Of a stretch of 64,000 bases of DNA, positions 9,530 to 18,504 are shown piece by piece. Made by a program: the position numbers and the translations under genes. Location of the stretch: NCBI RefSeq assembly GCF_018199995.1, contig NZ_CP073578.1, positions 1,550,001-1,614,000 of the forward strand, in the 5' to 3' direction. The stretch is from Photobacterium sp. GJ3. GTDB taxonomy: Bacteria; Pseudomonadota; Gammaproteobacteria; Enterobacterales; Vibrionaceae. The notes below the pieces were generated by a model. That model had not been told where the DNA came from. It worked only from the letters and a program-made list of their open reading frames with translations, and ran no database searches. Each line of letters starts with the position of its first letter. Position 1 is the first letter of the stretch.

Positions 9530-10017
9530 CCCTGATTTTGTCCAAACAGCTGAATCGGATCACTGGAAGGGAGGTTCAGTCGACCATGTAATTTCCAGTC
9601 GCCTTTGAATGGCTCGACTTCAACAAACCAAGGGCCATCAATGGGCTCAGCTGTGCTGAAGCGGTAATGGCCTTTCATGTCAGGACTGACCATCAGGGTA
9701 AAATCTTGATCGGGTAGTGTACGATGCGTGAAGGTAACACGCAGGGTTGGATAGGCTTTCAAGTCACCTTTATTAAAAGCTAACACGATATTGGATTCAG
9801 CGACTGAAATGTTCGCCTGAAGATGCAGTGCATCTGCAACACGGAGGCGGGAAAAGTCCTGATTGATGCCTTTTCCTTTCTTATAGTAATCCTCTGCGAC
9901 CAAATCCACTTTGTTCTGAGAGAAGAGATACAGTGCGGTCATACTGTATGTAATGGAAGTGGCTGGAATCGCAATGATGAACCAAGGCCAAAACTGCTTA
10001 TACCATGGCTTTTGCAT
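9526..10017 (-). CDS. ccoH: cbb3 oxidase assembly protein CcoH (FixH family)
   Basis: A 163-residue FixH-type protein. One N-terminal membrane helix (about residues 7-30, WPWFIIAIPATSITYSMTAL) is followed by DLVAEDYYKKGKGIN, the conserved D-Y-Y-x-K-G signature, and then a beta-rich periplasmic domain. CcoH stabilises the cbb3 subcomplexes during assembly. I start at 10017 rather than at an ATG 84 bases upstream, because AAAGGAA lies 8 bases before it and the membrane helix then falls at the N-terminus. The upstream ATG would lie across the ccoP terminator. Confidence 0.92.
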   Translation of the reverse strand: MQKPWYKQFWPWFIIAIPATSITYSMTALYLFSQNKVDLVAEDYYKKGKGINQDFSRLRVADALHLQANISVAESNIVLAFNKGDLKAYPTLRVTFTHRTLPDQDFTLMVSPDMKGHYRFSTAEPIDGPWFVEVEPFKGDWKLHGRLNLPSSDPIQLFGQNQG

Positions 10018-10040
10018 TCTGAATTCCTTTAAGTATGAAT

Positions 10041-10071
10041 AAAAAGAGCCCCTGATTTTAACAGGGGCTCT
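10041..10071 (-). terminator. ccoP intrinsic terminator, separating ccoNOQP from ccoHIS
   Basis: A 10-bp stem (AGAGCCCCTG with CAGGGGCTCT, 7-base loop) is followed on the minus strand by TTTTTATTC. It lies between the ccoP stop and the ccoH start. Confidence 0.85.
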
Positions 10072-10138
10072 GTGACAAGGCTTCAGTGAAATTGTCAGCA
10101 AACGTCAACAATTGACTGATTCGTAACAGAAATCGAAA

Positions 10139-11116
10139 TTACTGTTCGCTATTGCTCAGACCCCAGACATAAGCAGAGATAAGCTGAACTTTCTCTTCTC
10201 CCAGGATGTTTTCCCATGCTGGCATCACACCTTGGCGTCCATGAGTGATTGTATCAACGACGGCGCTGCGTGAACCACCAAAGAGCCAGATATTATCTGT
10301 CAGATCCGGTGCACCAAACGCAGGGTTACCTTTACCATCTGTACCATGACAAGCCGCACAAACAACGAAACGTTGTTTACCAGCGGCAGCTTCTTTGGCA
10401 TTCACTTTACGGCCTGACAGGCTCAGGGCATAGCTGGTCACTTCTTGTACACCCTGTTCGCCCAGCGTGTCAATCCATGCCGGCATTGCGCCCTGACGGC
10501 CATGCATAATGGTCGTTTTGATGGTTTCCGGTTCGCCACCGTAGAGCCAATCGTTGTCTGTCAGATTCGGGAATCCTTGCTGGCCCCGTGCGTCAGAGCC
10601 ATGGCACTGAGCACAGTTTTGCAAGAACAAACGCTGACCGACACGACGAGCATCCTGATCGGCTGCAATCGCTTCAATCGGACGAAGGTTGTTTCCAGAT
10701 TCATCGTAGGCAAGTGATTTAAACAGCTCACCGTAGGATTTCTCTGCGTCACCCAGTTCCTTGGCATACTGATCCAGCTCTTTGTTGTGCTGAGACTGAG
10801 CAATCGATGCTTTTGATTCAGCCACGGTACGGACCGTCTGGTCCGAACTCTGCCATCCCAGAAAACCTTTGAAGTTTCCTAAGCCCGGATATAGCGCCAG
10901 ATAAACCAGTGAAAAGATAATGGTGCCCCAGAACATGTAGGACCACCATTTCGGCAGTGGGTTATTGATTTCACGAATACCATCGTACTCGTGTCCCATG
11001 TCTTCACCTTCTTCAACGCCCATTTTATCCCGGCTACACCAAGCCAGAATAATGGCAATACCTGCCAGGGTGCCAAGCGTGATGACTGAAACCCATATAC
11101 TCCAAAACGTTGACAT
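10139..11116 (-). CDS. ccoP: cbb3 oxidase dihaem cytochrome c subunit CcoP
   Basis: CcoP passes electrons from soluble cytochromes to CcoO and the CcoN active site. Its 325 residues include an N-terminal membrane helix, a second helix in PKWWSYMFWGTIIFSLVYLA (preceded by the conserved DGIREINNPLP), and two c-type haem sites, CAQCH and CAACH. Each is followed by a methionine-containing segment (GAMPAW, GVMPAW) that supplies the axial ligand. Length and order match the family. It starts 2 bases after the ccoQ stop. Confidence 0.97.
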   Translation of the reverse strand: MSTFWSIWVSVITLGTLAGIAIILAWCSRDKMGVEEGEDMGHEYDGIREINNPLPKWWSYMFWGTIIFSLVYLALYPGLGNFKGFLGWQSSDQTVRTVAESKASIAQSQHNKELDQYAKELGDAEKSYGELFKSLAYDESGNNLRPIEAIAADQDARRVGQRLFLQNCAQCHGSDARGQQGFPNLTDNDWLYGGEPETIKTTIMHGRQGAMPAWIDTLGEQGVQEVTSYALSLSGRKVNAKEAAAGKQRFVVCAACHGTDGKGNPAFGAPDLTDNIWLFGGSRSAVVDTITHGRQGVMPAWENILGEEKVQLISAYVWGLSNSEQ

Positions 11117-11118
11117 TC

Positions 11119-11295
11119 TTATTTGCTCCTGTCTTCTTCACGCGTGGCCGTATCTTTATCCTCATCTGCAAACACAAGGTTTGCAGCTTCTTCGAATTGA
11201 GATTTACGGCGTTTGCTATAGGCCCAAAGGACAATACCAATAAAGCTGCCGAACAGGATGACTGTCCAAATGCTATGAATGGTTCCAATATCCAT
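11119..11295 (-). CDS. ccoQ: cbb3 oxidase small subunit CcoQ
   Basis: A 58-codon gene. The protein starts MDIGTIHSIWTVILFGSF, has one membrane helix and a W-A-Y-S-K-R-R-K stop-transfer segment, and ends in a charged tail (ATREEDRSK). This is the CcoQ/FixQ pattern, and the gene lies at the expected place between ccoO and ccoP. AAGGAGG sits 7 bases before the ATG, and the gap from the ccoO stop is 9 bases. CcoQ stabilises the association of CcoP with the CcoNO core. Confidence 0.93.
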   Translation of the reverse strand: MDIGTIHSIWTVILFGSFIGIVLWAYSKRRKSQFEEAANLVFADEDKDTATREEDRSK

Positions 11296-11304
11296 GGTGC
11301 CTCC

Positions 11305-11912
11305 TTACTTCATCGCGTGACCTAAAGACTGAAGGTAAGCAATAAGTGCGTCCATTTCAGTCTTGCCTCTCACGTCATCACCAGCTGTTGCGATTTGTTC
11401 ATCTGTGTATGGAACACCAAAACGATCGCGGAACAGCGCCAGTTTCTGAGAAGTGAATTCCCCGTCAAGTTTGTTGGTTTCCAGCCAAGGGAAGCCAGGC
11501 ATATTTGATTCAGGCACAACATCACGTGGATTGATCAAGTGAACGCGATGCCATTCATCAGAATAACGACCACCAACACGTGCCAGATCAGGCCCCGTAC
11601 GTTTTGACCCCCACAGGAATGGGTGTTCCCAGACACTCTCACCAGCAACAGAGTAGTGGCCGTAACGTTCCGTTTCAGAACGGAAAGGGCGGACCATCTG
11701 GCTGTGACATACGGTACAACCTTCACGGATGTAAATATCACGGCCTTCCATTTCCAGAGCGGTATATGGGCGTAGGTTTTCAACTGGCTCAGTGGTCTGG
11801 TCCTGATAGATCAGGGGGTAATTTCTACCAGAGCACCCAAGCTGATCGCAATGATGATCAGAATGGCCAGCAAACCAGCATTTTTTTCAACAAGTTCGTG
11901 ACGAAAGCTCAT
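11305..11912 (-). pseudogene. ccoO: cbb3 oxidase monohaem cytochrome c subunit CcoO, one-base frameshift
   Basis: The gene starts at an ATG at 11912 (AAGGAGT 6 bases upstream) and reads [19 protein letters not shown], then a membrane helix ending LVEITP, then hits TGA. The cause is a run of five C on the coding strand (11814-11818), where six are needed. Adding one base restores [16 protein letters not shown], which joins the downstream frame [20 protein letters not shown] with its CTVCH haem site and runs to the stop at 11305, about 202 residues in all. Every other gene of the oxidase is intact. I think a homopolymer sequencing error is more likely than real loss, but the sequence as given is broken. 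Confidence 0.9.
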
Positions 11913-11924
11913 CTGTTTTACTCC

Positions 11925-13352
11925 TTATGCTGGTTGCTCAATGGCTTTCAGGCTGTCTCGTGGTGCAGCGATAGTTCTGTAGGCGTTGTAAGCCATCAGA
12001 AGCATACCTGCAACGAAGATCAGACCACCACAGAAGCGCACGAAGTAGAACGGATAAGAAGCCTGAAGTGCTTCAACAAAGCTGTATGTCAGGGTTCCGT
12101 CGGTGTTCACTGCACGCCACATCAGGCCTTGCATTACACCAGAGATCCACATTGCAACGATGTACAATACAGTCCCGATTGTTGCCAGCCAGAAGTGAAC
12201 GTTAATCAGTTTGATTGAGTACATGCGCTCCTGACCAAAGAGTTTTGGAATCAGGTGATATACCGAACCGATTGAAACCATGGCAACCCAACCCAATGCA
12301 CCTGAGTGTACGTGACCGATGGTCCAGTCTGTATAATGCGACAGGGCGTTGACTGTTTTAATCGCCATCATCGGGCCTTCGAAGGTTGACATGCCGTAGA
12401 ACGACAGAGAGACAACCAGGAAGCGCAGAATCGGGTCATAACGCAGTTTGTGCCAGGCACCGGACAGGGTCATGATACCGTTGATCATGCCGCCCCAAGA
12501 CGGTGCAAACAGAACCAGCGACATCACCATACCCAGCGACTGAGTCCAGTCTGGCAGGGCAGTATAGTGAAGGTGGTGCGGACCTGCCCAGATATACAGA
12601 GAAATCAGTGCCCAGAAGTGCACGATGGACAGACGGTAGGAATAAACAGGACGACCCGCTTGTTTCGGAACGAAGTAGTACATCATTCCCAGGAAGCCGG
12701 CAGTAAGGAGGAATCCTACAGCGTTATGTCCATACCACCATTGAACCATCGCATCGACTGCACCGGAGTAAACAGAGTATGACTTCGTCATCGAGACAGG
12801 AATCGCCATGCTGTTTACGATGTGCAGAACTGCAACGGTCAGGATGAAGGCACCGAAGAACCAGTTTGCCACATAGATGTGGGAGGTTTTTCGTTTAATC
12901 ATCGTACCAAAGAATACGACAGCGTAAGCAACCCATACGATGGCGATCAAGACATCGATTGGCCACTCCAGCTCTGCATATTCTTTACTGGTTGTTAATC
13001 CTAACGGCAGTGTGACCACTGCAGACAGGATAACGGCTTGCCATCCCCAGAAGGTAAACGCCGCTAACTTGCCACCAAATAACGTGGTTTGACAGGTGCG
13101 CTGAACGACATAGTAGGATGTCGCGAACAGTGCACTGGTACCAAATGCGAAAATCACTGCATTAGTATGCAGCGGACGCAAACGGCTGTATGTCAACCAA
13201 GGGGTGTCAAAGTTAAGTGCCGGCCATACCAACTGAGCGGCAATAAATACACCAACGCTCATTCCGACAATTCCCCACAGTATGGTGGCTATAGTGAATT
13301 GGCGGACGACCGTATAGTTGTAGTTTTGATCAAGCTGCTTTACTTGGCTCAT
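11925..13352 (-). CDS. ccoN: cbb3 oxidase catalytic subunit CcoN
   Basis: This 475-residue subunit is a 12-helix haem-copper oxidase (C family) that reduces oxygen to water at a haem b3-CuB centre with very high oxygen affinity. The haem and CuB histidines lie in [41 protein letters not shown] and [15 protein letters not shown]. The start at 13352 has GGAAG 8 bases upstream. An in-frame GTG five codons earlier is possible but has no ribosome-binding site. It is the first gene of ccoNOQP. The 270-base upstream gap must hold the promoter, but I found no TTGAT-N4-ATCAA site there. Confidence 0.97.
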   Translation of the reverse strand: MSQVKQLDQNYNYTVVRQFTIATILWGIVGMSVGVFIAAQLVWPALNFDTPWLTYSRLRPLHTNAVIFAFGTSALFATSYYVVQRTCQTTLFGGKLAAFTFWGWQAVILSAVVTLPLGLTTSKEYAELEWPIDVLIAIVWVAYAVVFFGTMIKRKTSHIYVANWFFGAFILTVAVLHIVNSMAIPVSMTKSYSVYSGAVDAMVQWWYGHNAVGFLLTAGFLGMMYYFVPKQAGRPVYSYRLSIVHFWALISLYIWAGPHHLHYTALPDWTQSLGMVMSLVLFAPSWGGMINGIMTLSGAWHKLRYDPILRFLVVSLSFYGMSTFEGPMMAIKTVNALSHYTDWTIGHVHSGALGWVAMVSIGSVYHLIPKLFGQERMYSIKLINVHFWLATIGTVLYIVAMWISGVMQGLMWRAVNTDGTLTYSFVEALQASYPFYFVRFCGGLIFVAGMLLMAYNAYRTIAAPRDSLKAIEQPA

Positions 13353-13625
13353 GTTGCATGCTTCCACTAAAAATTTTCAACTACACTCTTGTTTCTATGC
13401 GAACAACTATATTTCGCAATGCCACCCAAAGCTTAGCAATATCCAGTGTTGTTTTTATAACCAATTCGACACGGAAATTGCTATTTTGTTGTAAAAGTGG
13501 CATTTTCAGCACGCATAATACTTTAGATAGAAAATGAATGACAGTGTGATGGTGGCGCACTTGTTAAGGCGCACTGTTTTTCTGCGAAAAATTTGAACTC
13601 TGTAACATGGGAAATGTATACAATC

Positions 13626-14057
13626 ATGGCCGCACAAAAATTAACGAAAGCGAGGCTCATTCAAATTCTCTTCTTACTTGCAGTGTTGATCACAGCATTT
13701 ACATGGAGAACAATTACATACGATCAATCCGAGGTTGCAGATGAAATTGCTGTAAGTTGCCAGAGTGATACAGGGGATTGTGTTGATCTATCCGTAAACA
13801 GGCAGAATGAAATGCGCTTATTTTATTTAGCTGATAAAGGTGGAAATCAATACCGCTTGGTATTGCCAATGTCTCTGGGGAATATGGAAGCCAACCTGAT
13901 TTCAGCCAGAAATCTTGAATCTGTTACAAAGATTGTACTGGATACATCCAACTCATTCAAAATAGGAGATTTTTCACTCCCTGCCAATGCAAAGGATACT
14001 TCCGGTTATTTAGTGAAAGTTGAAACTGAAAAGATGATTTATATTTTGAGTTTTTGA
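13626..14057 (+). CDS. Small membrane-anchored protein of unknown function
   Basis: This 143-residue protein has a short basic N-terminus (MAAQKLTKARLIQ), one membrane helix at about residues 12-28 (ILFLLAVLITAFTWRTI), and an otherwise soluble, probably periplasmic domain with a cysteine pair (VSCQSDTGDCVDL). I start at 13626, with GGGAA about 11 bases upstream; an in-frame ATG at 13593 is possible. It is divergent from ccoN and shares its 270-base upstream region. I do not recognise the family; a role near respiration is only suggested by position. Confidence 0.7.
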   Translation: MAAQKLTKARLIQILFLLAVLITAFTWRTITYDQSEVADEIAVSCQSDTGDCVDLSVNRQNEMRLFYLADKGGNQYRLVLPMSLGNMEANLISARNLESVTKIVLDTSNSFKIGDFSLPANAKDTSGYLVKVETEKMIYILSF

Positions 14058-14133
14058 TTTGATAAAATTGTTTATAAACATCAACTTATGATTATTTAGC
14101 GCTAAAAATAAGACGCATGAGATCATTTGTTAG

Positions 14134-14823
14134 TTAAGTGTGTTTTTTCTCTAAAGCGCGGTCAGTGACTTTAAAAACTTGTCCGTTGATATGTGCTGTT
14201 TCTTTGCTCACCAGAAAACGTACCATAGCAGCAACATCACTGTATTGATTTACATCATTTTTTTCATCTGTTGATCGATTCAGATAGTGGCATACCGCAT
14301 GAACCCGGACAGAAGGTGCCAGGCTATTCGCCAGTGATTCGGACAAACCGATCAGTCCCTGACTGCACACAGACAGCACTTCGCTGTGTCGGTCATCTTC
14401 ATTCGGTGTCGGAATCACGTTCACGATTGCGCCCTGAGAAGATTTCAGTAAAGGGTAGCTCAATTGTGCAGAGAAAACTGCCGCAGTTAATTGTTGATGA
14501 AGCGCTTGATTCCAGTCGAACAAATCCAGTTCATGAAATGAAGTGAGATGGCCGGGAGGTGTGCTGGGTGGGTTATATATCAGTGCATCAAGTCTGCCGA
14601 ATTGTGCTTCGACTTCTTCCAGTACAGCGCGAACATCGGACTCTTTCTGACTGTTTGCCTGACGAAAGCGAACTCGTGGATCTGATGCGACTAAATCGTA
14701 GCCTTCATTTTCGTTCGTACTCAGTGCAATCACGATGGATTGGGTTGCTGCAATTTCTTTGCAGATACGTGCACCTAAGGTTGATGTTCCTTCTGTAACG
14801 ATAATCACTGGTTGTTTTGTCAT
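14134..14823 (-). CDS. Short-chain dehydrogenase/reductase-like protein lacking canonical motifs
   Basis: This 229-residue protein has the overall Rossmann layout of an SDR: VIIVTEGTSTLGARICKEI, then FGRLDALIYNPPSTP, then GAIVNVIP and SVCSQGLIGLSESLANSLAP. The key motifs are altered. The glycine-rich TGxxxGxG reads TEGTSTLG, the NNAG position reads YNPP, and the catalytic YxxxK position reads VCSQ, without tyrosine or lysine. It is probably catalytically inactive or uses another chemistry. It is divergent from nosP/vpsV (155-base gap) and may share its control region. The open frame is intact, which argues for selection. Confidence 0.8.
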   Translation of the reverse strand: MTKQPVIIVTEGTSTLGARICKEIAATQSIVIALSTNENEGYDLVASDPRVRFRQANSQKESDVRAVLEEVEAQFGRLDALIYNPPSTPPGHLTSFHELDLFDWNQALHQQLTAAVFSAQLSYPLLKSSQGAIVNVIPTPNEDDRHSEVLSVCSQGLIGLSESLANSLAPSVRVHAVCHYLNRSTDEKNDVNQYSDVAAMVRFLVSKETAHINGQVFKVTDRALEKKHT

Positions 14824-14977
14824 GTCCGTATCTGCTTCTGTAAGTGTCGGTAACTACTAATAACGGTAGATTGCACGCAGACTTAAGAGTTTTTTTGATA
14901 AAAATTCAATCGCCTGCTGATCCTCAAATTGAAACTGTCTATTATGTGGAAGATACATTAGCAACCGCGAAAGAAGC

Positions 14978-16150
14978 ATGGAAATTGTTACCAGTTACTC
15001 TACTTTGGATGTTACAGAGTCCGCGATTGGCGAGGCAGTTGAAAAACTGAAAGCCAGGTTGGTGCGCCCAAGCCTTTTGCTTGTCTATTTCTCAGGGCAC
15101 GATGACGCTGCTCGCATCCGTCAGCTCCTGACCGATCATTTCCCGGATACGCAAATTTTAGGATGTTCTTCCTGCCAGGGCATTTTAACCGACCAGGGTT
15201 ATTTTCCTGATCAAGTGATTGGGCTTTGGGCTGTTTTTGATTTTAACGGCGCCTATGGTTCTGCGTTGGTCTCGACCCATCAACAGTCGGGACAAATGGC
15301 CAGACAGGCTGTATTGAAAGCCATTCAAAACACAGGGCGTTCCGGAGAACTGCCGTCCATGATATTGCTGCATGCCAGCCCCGGTGCCGAGGAAGAAGCC
15401 ATTGAAGCGATTTCTCAAGAGTTTGGGACCCCTGTACCCATCATTGGCGGGAGCGCGGCAGATACACACGTGTCTGGACAATGGCAGTTATTCACTCAGG
15501 ATCATACGGCCACTGAAGGCGTAGCGGTCAGTGTGTTTTATCCGTCTTGTGAGGTGAGTTTTTCATTTCAGTCCGGATATGCGAAAACAGAGTTGTCAGC
15601 CGTCGCGACCAAAATTGAAGGCAGAGAGATTCTCGAGTTAGATCATCGGCCTGCAAAAGAAGTGTATGAAGAATGGATTGCTCAACCTCTGCGTTTCGGT
15701 GAGTCAATTATGTCGTTATCAGCACTCCATCCGTTGGGGAGAGTTGCAGGGAACTTGCATGGTTTACCGTATTTTAAGCTGGCACATCCCAATTCTGTGA
15801 CTGAACGTGGTGGGATCACATTGTTTGCCTCTATAAAGGAAGGAGAGCGGTTCTATTTAATGACCGGGACGGAAGATAATCTGATCAATCGTGCCGGCCG
15901 TAATGTGGATGGCCTGTTGAGTGAGGGGCATGATGAGATCGAAACCATTGGTGGCATCAGTATTTATTGTGCGGGATGTATGCTTCAGGTGAAACCCAGA
16001 ATGGCTCAGGTTGCTGATAAAATGCGTCAGGCAATGCGTGAAGCGCCTTATATTTGTCCCTTTACCTTTGGTGAGCAGGGGCAATTCATCGGTGGTGAAA
16101 ATGAACATGGCAATTTGATGATTTCGAAAGTTTTATTTTATCGGGAATAA
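14978..16150 (+). CDS. vpsV: FIST-domain sensor protein NosP/VpsV
   Basis: This 390-residue cytoplasmic protein has a FIST_N domain (about residues 30-225, with ILGCSSCQGIL and IIGGSAADTH) and a FIST_C domain (about 230-370, with RPAKEVYEEWI and CAGCMLQV). In V. cholerae and Pseudomonas, FIST proteins encoded beside a hybrid kinase bind haem, sense nitric oxide (NosP) and control the partner kinase; the V. cholerae gene is vpsV. The partner vpsS follows after 5 bases, so they are one operon. The Shine-Dalgarno (AAAGAAG) is close to the ATG, so the start is moderately certain. Haem binding here is inferred, not seen. Confidence 0.88.
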   Translation: MEIVTSYSTLDVTESAIGEAVEKLKARLVRPSLLLVYFSGHDDAARIRQLLTDHFPDTQILGCSSCQGILTDQGYFPDQVIGLWAVFDFNGAYGSALVSTHQQSGQMARQAVLKAIQNTGRSGELPSMILLHASPGAEEEAIEAISQEFGTPVPIIGGSAADTHVSGQWQLFTQDHTATEGVAVSVFYPSCEVSFSFQSGYAKTELSAVATKIEGREILELDHRPAKEVYEEWIAQPLRFGESIMSLSALHPLGRVAGNLHGLPYFKLAHPNSVTERGGITLFASIKEGERFYLMTGTEDNLINRAGRNVDGLLSEGHDEIETIGGISIYCAGCMLQVKPRMAQVADKMRQAMREAPYICPFTFGEQGQFIGGENEHGNLMISKVLFYRE

Positions 16151-16155
16151 TACGC

Positions 16156-18231
16156 ATGACAGGGAGAGAAACAGAAACATTACAGGAAACCCTGCTTGCA
16201 CTGCTCCGGAGTCAGGAACGGGAAAAACAGCTCAGAGATGAGTATTCAGCGATCTTAGCTGGCATGTCTGCGATGGCTGGCGCCAATAACAAGCGCCAGG
16301 TTTTTAACAGCCTTCTTGCGGTATTACGTAAGTATATTGGCTTTGAACACGCACTGGTGTTGACCCGGGAAGATGAGACTTCTCAGTTGGAAGAGCTGGT
16401 CACGACTTGTGTTCATTTCGAAGGATGTCAGTGGGAAGTCAGCCAGACCTTTATTCGTGCAATGAATGGCGAAAGTATTGCATTGTTTGATCCGGCACGA
16501 GTGGCGGAGTTCCGGAAATTACCGGATGATCGAATCCAGCTTTGCCGTTCAGTATTGATGACGGGGGTTAAAGTCAGTTCTGGGGATGCATTGCTTTTAT
16601 TCATTCACTCCAAACCTGGCCAGTTTGGCGCCTCATGTAAACGAGTGTTGTCTCGCTTCAGACCGCTTTTGGAGCGTGCCATCATTGATATCGATTACCG
16701 AGAGCGATTACAGACCTTGGTTACTGTCCGGACTCAGGAACTCTTGCACAGTCAGCAGCGCTTTAAAGATTTCGCGAATACTGTGGGTGACTGGTTCTGG
16801 GAAATTGATACGGAGTTTCGTTTTACTTACATCTCTGCGCCCGATCTTTCTAACCATGTGATCGACAAAAAGAGCTTGCTAGATTTATTCGATGGCGAAA
16901 AAGACTTTCAGACGAAGCTCCGGAATAAACTGCTGAAGAACGAAGATTTTGAAGATCTGGAATGGCAATTGCCTGGTAACGAGGGCGGGGCATGGATCAG
17001 TTTCAGCGCCAGCCCATATTTCAGTAAACACGGTGAACTCCGGGGATACCGTGGCACTGCAAAAGATATTACCAGCAAGAAGCAACGTTTAGTTGAACTT
17101 CAGCAAGCCAGACAACAGGCAGAGTCTGCGAACGCAGCGAAATCACAATTTTTAGCCATGATGAGCCATGAAATCAGGACACCACTCAATGCTGTGTTAG
17201 GCCTGATGGATACATTGGCTGATTCAGGATTGAATTTCGAGCAGCTGAAATGGATTAATCAAATGGAGCAATCGGCACAGCTCCTGTTAACGATCATTAA
17301 CGACATTCTCGATCTTTCCAGAATTGAATCTGGGAAGTTTGATTTGTATCTCGAGCCAATGTCTGTTGTCGATTGCGTGAATCTTGTTGTTGAGCAGCTT
17401 GAAGATCAGGCCATTAAGAAGGATATTTCTCTCAGTGTCTCGATAGATGATTTCGTTCCGAAGCAAATGCTGGGTGACAAAAATCGGGTGACGCAGGTCA
17501 TGTTTAACCTGATTGGGAACGCGATTAAATTTACTGACCAGGGCTCGGTGCGTGTCACAGTTTCCACGGAAGGTGAAGATCTGACCGTAAATGTAATTGA
17601 TACAGGTATTGGCATCTCAGCCGAAGCGCAGAAAAATCTTTTTAATCCGTTTGTTCAGGCTGACGGTAGCATCACACGCAAGTATGGTGGCACGGGTTTG
17701 GGATTAGCGATCAGCCGACATCTGCTGGAAAAAATGGAAGGGAGAATCTCGCTTCAGAGTACCTTAGGTCAAGGTAGCTGTTTTACAATCCATTTGCCCA
17801 TTAAAGAAACGGAAGTCCGGGAAGAAAAAAGTGTTTATCAGCCAGCCAAAGCGCTTCGACGTCCGCTGAAAATATTACTCGCGGAAGATAGCCAAACCAA
17901 TCAGATGGTCGCTAAACTGATGCTTGAAAAACGTGGCCATCATGTTGAGGTTGCGGATAACGGGCAGATTGCGTTGGACATGGTGTCCGCATCGCCGGAA
18001 TGCTTCGATTTAATCTTGATGGATATTTCAATGCCGGTGATGGACGGCATGGAAGCGACCCGAAAGATCAGAGAGAACCATTTGAAACTGCCAATCATCG
18101 CATTAACGGCAAATGCCATGCATTCTGATCAGATTGAATACAGTAAAGCTGGGATGGATGGGTTTCTTGCCAAGCCAATCCGTGTGCCTGAGCTGGATAA
18201 GATGCTCAGTATGTACGCTGAGTTGATCTGA
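16156..18231 (+). CDS. vpsS: Hybrid sensor histidine kinase VpsS (NosP-associated kinase)
   Basis: This 691-residue soluble hybrid kinase has, in order: a short coiled coil (1-30), a GAF-like region (about 35-180), a linker helix, a PAS domain (about 205-310), and a HisKA domain with the phospho-acceptor His338 in MMSHEIRTPLN. The HATPase domain follows, with NAIKFTD, DTGIGI and GGTGLGL, then a receiver domain with the phospho-acceptor Asp623 in LILMDISMPVMDG. No membrane span is seen, so input must come from a cytoplasmic partner, which fits NosP/VpsV directly upstream. In V. cholerae VpsS feeds the LuxU/LuxO phosphorelay and raises biofilm gene expression. A separate receiver gene lies 3.8 kb downstream. 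Confidence 0.93.
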   Translation: MTGRETETLQETLLALLRSQEREKQLRDEYSAILAGMSAMAGANNKRQVFNSLLAVLRKYIGFEHALVLTREDETSQLEELVTTCVHFEGCQWEVSQTFIRAMNGESIALFDPARVAEFRKLPDDRIQLCRSVLMTGVKVSSGDALLLFIHSKPGQFGASCKRVLSRFRPLLERAIIDIDYRERLQTLVTVRTQELLHSQQRFKDFANTVGDWFWEIDTEFRFTYISAPDLSNHVIDKKSLLDLFDGEKDFQTKLRNKLLKNEDFEDLEWQLPGNEGGAWISFSASPYFSKHGELRGYRGTAKDITSKKQRLVELQQARQQAESANAAKSQFLAMMSHEIRTPLNAVLGLMDTLADSGLNFEQLKWINQMEQSAQLLLTIINDILDLSRIESGKFDLYLEPMSVVDCVNLVVEQLEDQAIKKDISLSVSIDDFVPKQMLGDKNRVTQVMFNLIGNAIKFTDQGSVRVTVSTEGEDLTVNVIDTGIGISAEAQKNLFNPFVQADGSITRKYGGTGLGLAISRHLLEKMEGRISLQSTLGQGSCFTIHLPIKETEVREEKSVYQPAKALRRPLKILLAEDSQTNQMVAKLMLEKRGHHVEVADNGQIALDMVSASPECFDLILMDISMPVMDGMEATRKIRENHLKLPIIALTANAMHSDQIEYSKAGMDGFLAKPIRVPELDKMLSMYAELI

Positions 18232-18236
18232 TCACC

Positions 18237-18270
18237 GGACCAAACGAACGTTTTCGCGTTCGTTTGGTCC
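18237..18270 (+). terminator. Perfect 14-bp hairpin after vpsS
   Basis: GGACCAAACGAACG pairs perfectly with CGTTCGTTTGGTCC around the loop TTTTCG, five bases after the vpsS stop. No T-tract follows, so it may be a processing or stability hairpin rather than a strong intrinsic terminator. Confidence 0.6.
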
Positions 18271-18462
18271 AGGTAATTACACGATCATTGAAGGACCAGG
18301 CAAACTGACCATTTGCAGCAGAACTTCAATAAAGTGTTAATTACCTATTTTATGGTAAATCAGCGTTATGGTTAAATGGCTCGTTTTTCAACGACGTCAT
18401 GCTTAAAAAGAGCAGGTGCGGGGTTCCCAAAGACGGTTGATAATGGAGCTACCGGACACTCC

Positions 18463-18490
18463 ATTTAACATAATGTACATAATACGTACT
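18463..18490 (-). other. dif: Chromosome dimer resolution site dif (XerCD target)
   Basis: Read on the minus strand, the site has an 11-base XerC arm AGTACGTATTA, a 6-base centre TGTACA and an 11-base XerD arm TTATGTTAAAT. The XerD arm is identical to that of E. coli dif and V. cholerae dif1. The XerC arm differs from V. cholerae dif1 at one position. XerC and XerD recombine here to resolve chromosome dimers at division, under FtsK control. The site is in a gene-free gap, and matP plus nine matS sites in the window support a terminus location. Confidence 0.93.
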
Positions 18491-18504
18491 TAAGGTGTAA
18501 GATC

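Noticed and set aside
11305..11751. CcoO as a complete 148-residue protein starting at MEGRD
   Set aside because: This would lack the membrane anchor. The true start at 11912 with a strong ribosome site and a single frameshift explains the data better.
13353..13625. FNR box upstream of ccoN
   Set aside because: I looked for TTGAT-N4-ATCAA on both strands and found no convincing match.
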